Shown here: one piece after another, positions 6,240-7,065 of the stretch
How the letters are laid out: each line of letters begins with the position of its first letter
Numbering within the stretch: the stretch's first letter is position 1
DNA from: Salinicoccus sp. UBA3372
GTDB taxonomy: Bacteria; Bacillota; Bacilli; Staphylococcales; Salinicoccaceae
NCBI GenBank assembly: GCA_002360325.1
Contig: DEQG01000048.1
Location: forward strand, 42,177 to 49,241
Length of the DNA stretch: 7,065 nucleotides
Reading direction: 5' to 3'
Program-made: the position numbers and the translations under genes
The notes under the pieces: generated by a model
Told to the model about the DNA's origin: nothing
The model's database searches: none
What the model saw: only the letters and a program-made list of their open reading frames with translations

Positions 6240-6314
6240 TGGAGCGGAAGATAGGATTTGAACCTATGTCTTGCTTCAGGTAGAAGCATGTTCTAAACAC
6301 TAAACTACTTCCGC
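6240..6314 (-). tRNA. tRNA-Gly with anticodon ACC, lacking G18-G19 (possible cell-wall tRNA)
   Basis: This is the last gene of the array. Acceptor GCGGAAG/CTTCCGC, anticodon stem TGCTT/AAGCA and T stem ATAGG/CCTAT pair fully, and the D stem has one G-U pair. The discriminator is U73 and CCA is encoded (6240-6242). The anticodon loop CTACCTG gives ACC (6279-6281): C35-C36 and U73 are glycyl identity elements, but A34 is very rare in bacterial tRNA-Gly, where GCC and UCC are normal. The D loop AGTGTTTA has U-U (6296-6297) where G18-G19 are invariant. Staphylococcal non-proteinogenic tRNA-Gly species, which donate glycine to Fem-type peptidoglycan bridge synthesis, also lack G18-G19 and carry weak A-U pairs in the T stem, as here. 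Unlike the Staphylococcus aureus ones, which carry UCC, this one keeps a normal TTC T-loop start. Whether it decodes, feeds the wall, or both is not decided by sequence. Confidence 0.92.
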
Positions 6315-6332
6315 ATATTAAAAGGGTGCTAA

Positions 6333-6403
<71 letters not shown>

Positions 6404-6409
6404 AAAAAA

Positions 6410-6481
6410 CTGGGCTGAAAGGATTCGAACCTTTGCATGACGAGACCAAAACCCGTTGCCTTACCGCTTGGCTACAGCCCA
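6410..6481 (-). tRNA. tRNA-Gln(TTG)
   Basis: The acceptor TGGGCTG pairs with CAGCCCA, giving the U1-A72 pair typical of tRNA-Gln, and the discriminator is G73. The anticodon loop TTTTGGT holds TTG; the stem ACGGG/CTCGT contains one G-U pair, and G rather than A follows the anticodon. The T arm is AAAGG-TTCGAAT-CCTTT. CCA is not encoded. Confidence 0.95.
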
Positions 6482-6485
6482 AAAA

Positions 6486-6563
6486 TGGGGCGACCGATGG
6501 GTTTCGAACCCACGCATGCCGGAACCACAATCCGGTGTGTTAAACCACTTCACCACGATCGCC
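6486..6563 (-). tRNA. tRNA-His(GTG)
   Basis: The anticodon loop TTGTGGT in stem CCGGA/TCCGG gives GTG. The gene encodes the extra G at -1 (6563) opposite C73, the main histidine identity element. The acceptor GCGATCG pairs with CGGTCGC with one U-G pair. CCA is encoded at 6486-6488. Only one base separates its 5' end from the 3' CCA of tRNA-Trp. Confidence 0.97.
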
Positions 6564-6564
6564 A

Positions 6565-6638
6565 TGGCAGGGGTAGTAGGAATCGAACCCACACCAAAGG
6601 TTTTGGAGACCTCTATTCTACCATTGAACTATACCCCT
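6565..6638 (-). tRNA. tRNA-Trp(CCA)
   Basis: The acceptor AGGGGTA pairs with TACCCCT, with discriminator G73 as usual for Trp. The anticodon loop CTCCAAA gives CCA, which reads UGG. The terminal CCA is encoded at 6565-6567. UGA is used as a stop by the kinase and maf genes in this window, consistent with the standard bacterial code. Confidence 0.97.
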
Positions 6639-6642
6639 AGAA

Positions 6643-6723
6643 TGGAGAGGGGCAGATTCGAACTGCCGAACCCGAAGGAGCGGATTTACAGTCCGCCGCG
6701 TTTAGCCACTTCGCTACCTCTCC
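6643..6723 (-). tRNA. tRNA-Tyr(GTA)
   Basis: This is an 81-nt class II tRNA with acceptor GGAGAGG/CCTCTCC, discriminator A73, anticodon loop CTGTAAA in stem GCGGA/TCCGC, a long variable arm centred on CTTCGG, and T arm GGCAG-TTCGAAT-CTGCC. CCA is not encoded. Confidence 0.97.
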
Positions 6724-6728
6724 ATAAA

Positions 6729-6804
<76 letters not shown>

Positions 6805-6816
6805 TATTTATAAAGG

Positions 6817-6889
6817 TGGTCCAGGACGGAATCGAACCGCCGACACAAGGATTTTCAATCCTTTGCTCTACCGACTGAGCTACTGGACC
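6817..6889 (-). tRNA. tRNA-Phe(GAA)
   Basis: The acceptor GGTCCAG pairs with CTGGACC, the discriminator is A73, and the anticodon loop TTGAAAA in stem AAGGA/TCCTT gives GAA. The T arm is GGCGG-TTCGATT-CCGTC with one G-U pair. The genomic 3' end reads CCT, one base off an encoded CCA, so the tail must be added or repaired enzymatically. Confidence 0.97.
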
Positions 6890-6914
6890 ACAACTGTATT
6901 TTAATAAGTAAAAA

Positions 6915-6990
6915 TGGCGGTCCTGACGGGAATTGAACCCGCGATCTCCTGCGTGACAGGCAGGCATGTTAACCGCTACACCACAGGACC
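6915..6990 (-). tRNA. tRNA-Asp(GTC)
   Basis: The acceptor GGTCCTG pairs with CAGGACC, the discriminator is G73 as in Asp tRNAs, and the anticodon loop CTGTCAC in stem CCTGC/GCAGG gives GTC. CCA is encoded at 6915-6917. Confidence 0.97.
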
Positions 6991-7009
6991 TTTACATAAA
7001 ATAAAATAA

Positions 7010-7065
<56 letters not shown>

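Overview
The window looks like chromosomal DNA of a low-to-moderate GC member of the Firmicutes, most likely a Staphylococcaceae relative (Staphylococcus, Macrococcus, Jeotgalicoccus or Salinicoccus type). This rests on strong AGGAGG-type ribosome binding sites, Bacillales-type -10 boxes, U-tailed hairpin terminators, protein content, and a tRNA array whose fMet-Asp-Phe-Thr-Tyr-Trp-His-Gln order resembles Bacillales arrays. The species cannot be fixed from the sequence. No phage, insertion sequence or CRISPR array is visible.

Layout. (1) 1-371, plus strand: the 3' two thirds of a Maf-family nucleotide pyrophosphatase gene. It meets head-on, with no spacer, an HD-domain phosphohydrolase gene (372-1019, minus); one hairpin covers both stop codons. 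(2) 1066-3056, minus strand: an S9-family (prolyl oligopeptidase/acylaminoacyl-peptidase type) serine peptidase gene, then the remnant of a YceI-family gene with both its 5' end and its middle missing, then a terminator. (3) 3086-3746, minus: a 204-aa universal-stress-protein-like protein with an extra C-terminal segment, with its own extended -10 promoter and terminator. (4) 3827-5826, minus: a pseudouridine catabolism operon. A PfkB-family kinase carrying an N-terminal winged helix-turn-helix is coupled by an ATGA overlap to psuG, pseudouridine-5'-phosphate glycosidase. Two copies of a 14-bp palindromic box in the promoter look like operators. (5) 5918-6129, plus: a solitary tRNA-Leu(CAA) with its own promoter and terminator. 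(6) 6162-7065, minus: a terminator and ten tRNA genes, in transcription order fMet (cut by the window end), Asp, Phe, Thr, Tyr, Trp, His, Gln, Cys, Gly.

How the genes fit together. The kinase and PsuG would convert pseudouridine to pseudouridine 5'-phosphate and then to uracil plus ribose 5-phosphate, salvaging a product of RNA turnover; no transporter lies in the window. Maf and the HD protein belong to families that hydrolyse nucleotides, but they are convergent and not co-transcribed.

The most unusual element is the last tRNA of the array. It is a well-folded tRNA-Gly with anticodon ACC and with U-U in place of the invariant G18-G19. Loss of G18-G19 is a hallmark of the staphylococcal tRNA-Gly species that feed cell-wall pentaglycine synthesis instead of the ribosome. 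The other main points are the YceI deletion remnant, the operator pair before the psu operon, and the hairpin shared by maf and the HD gene.
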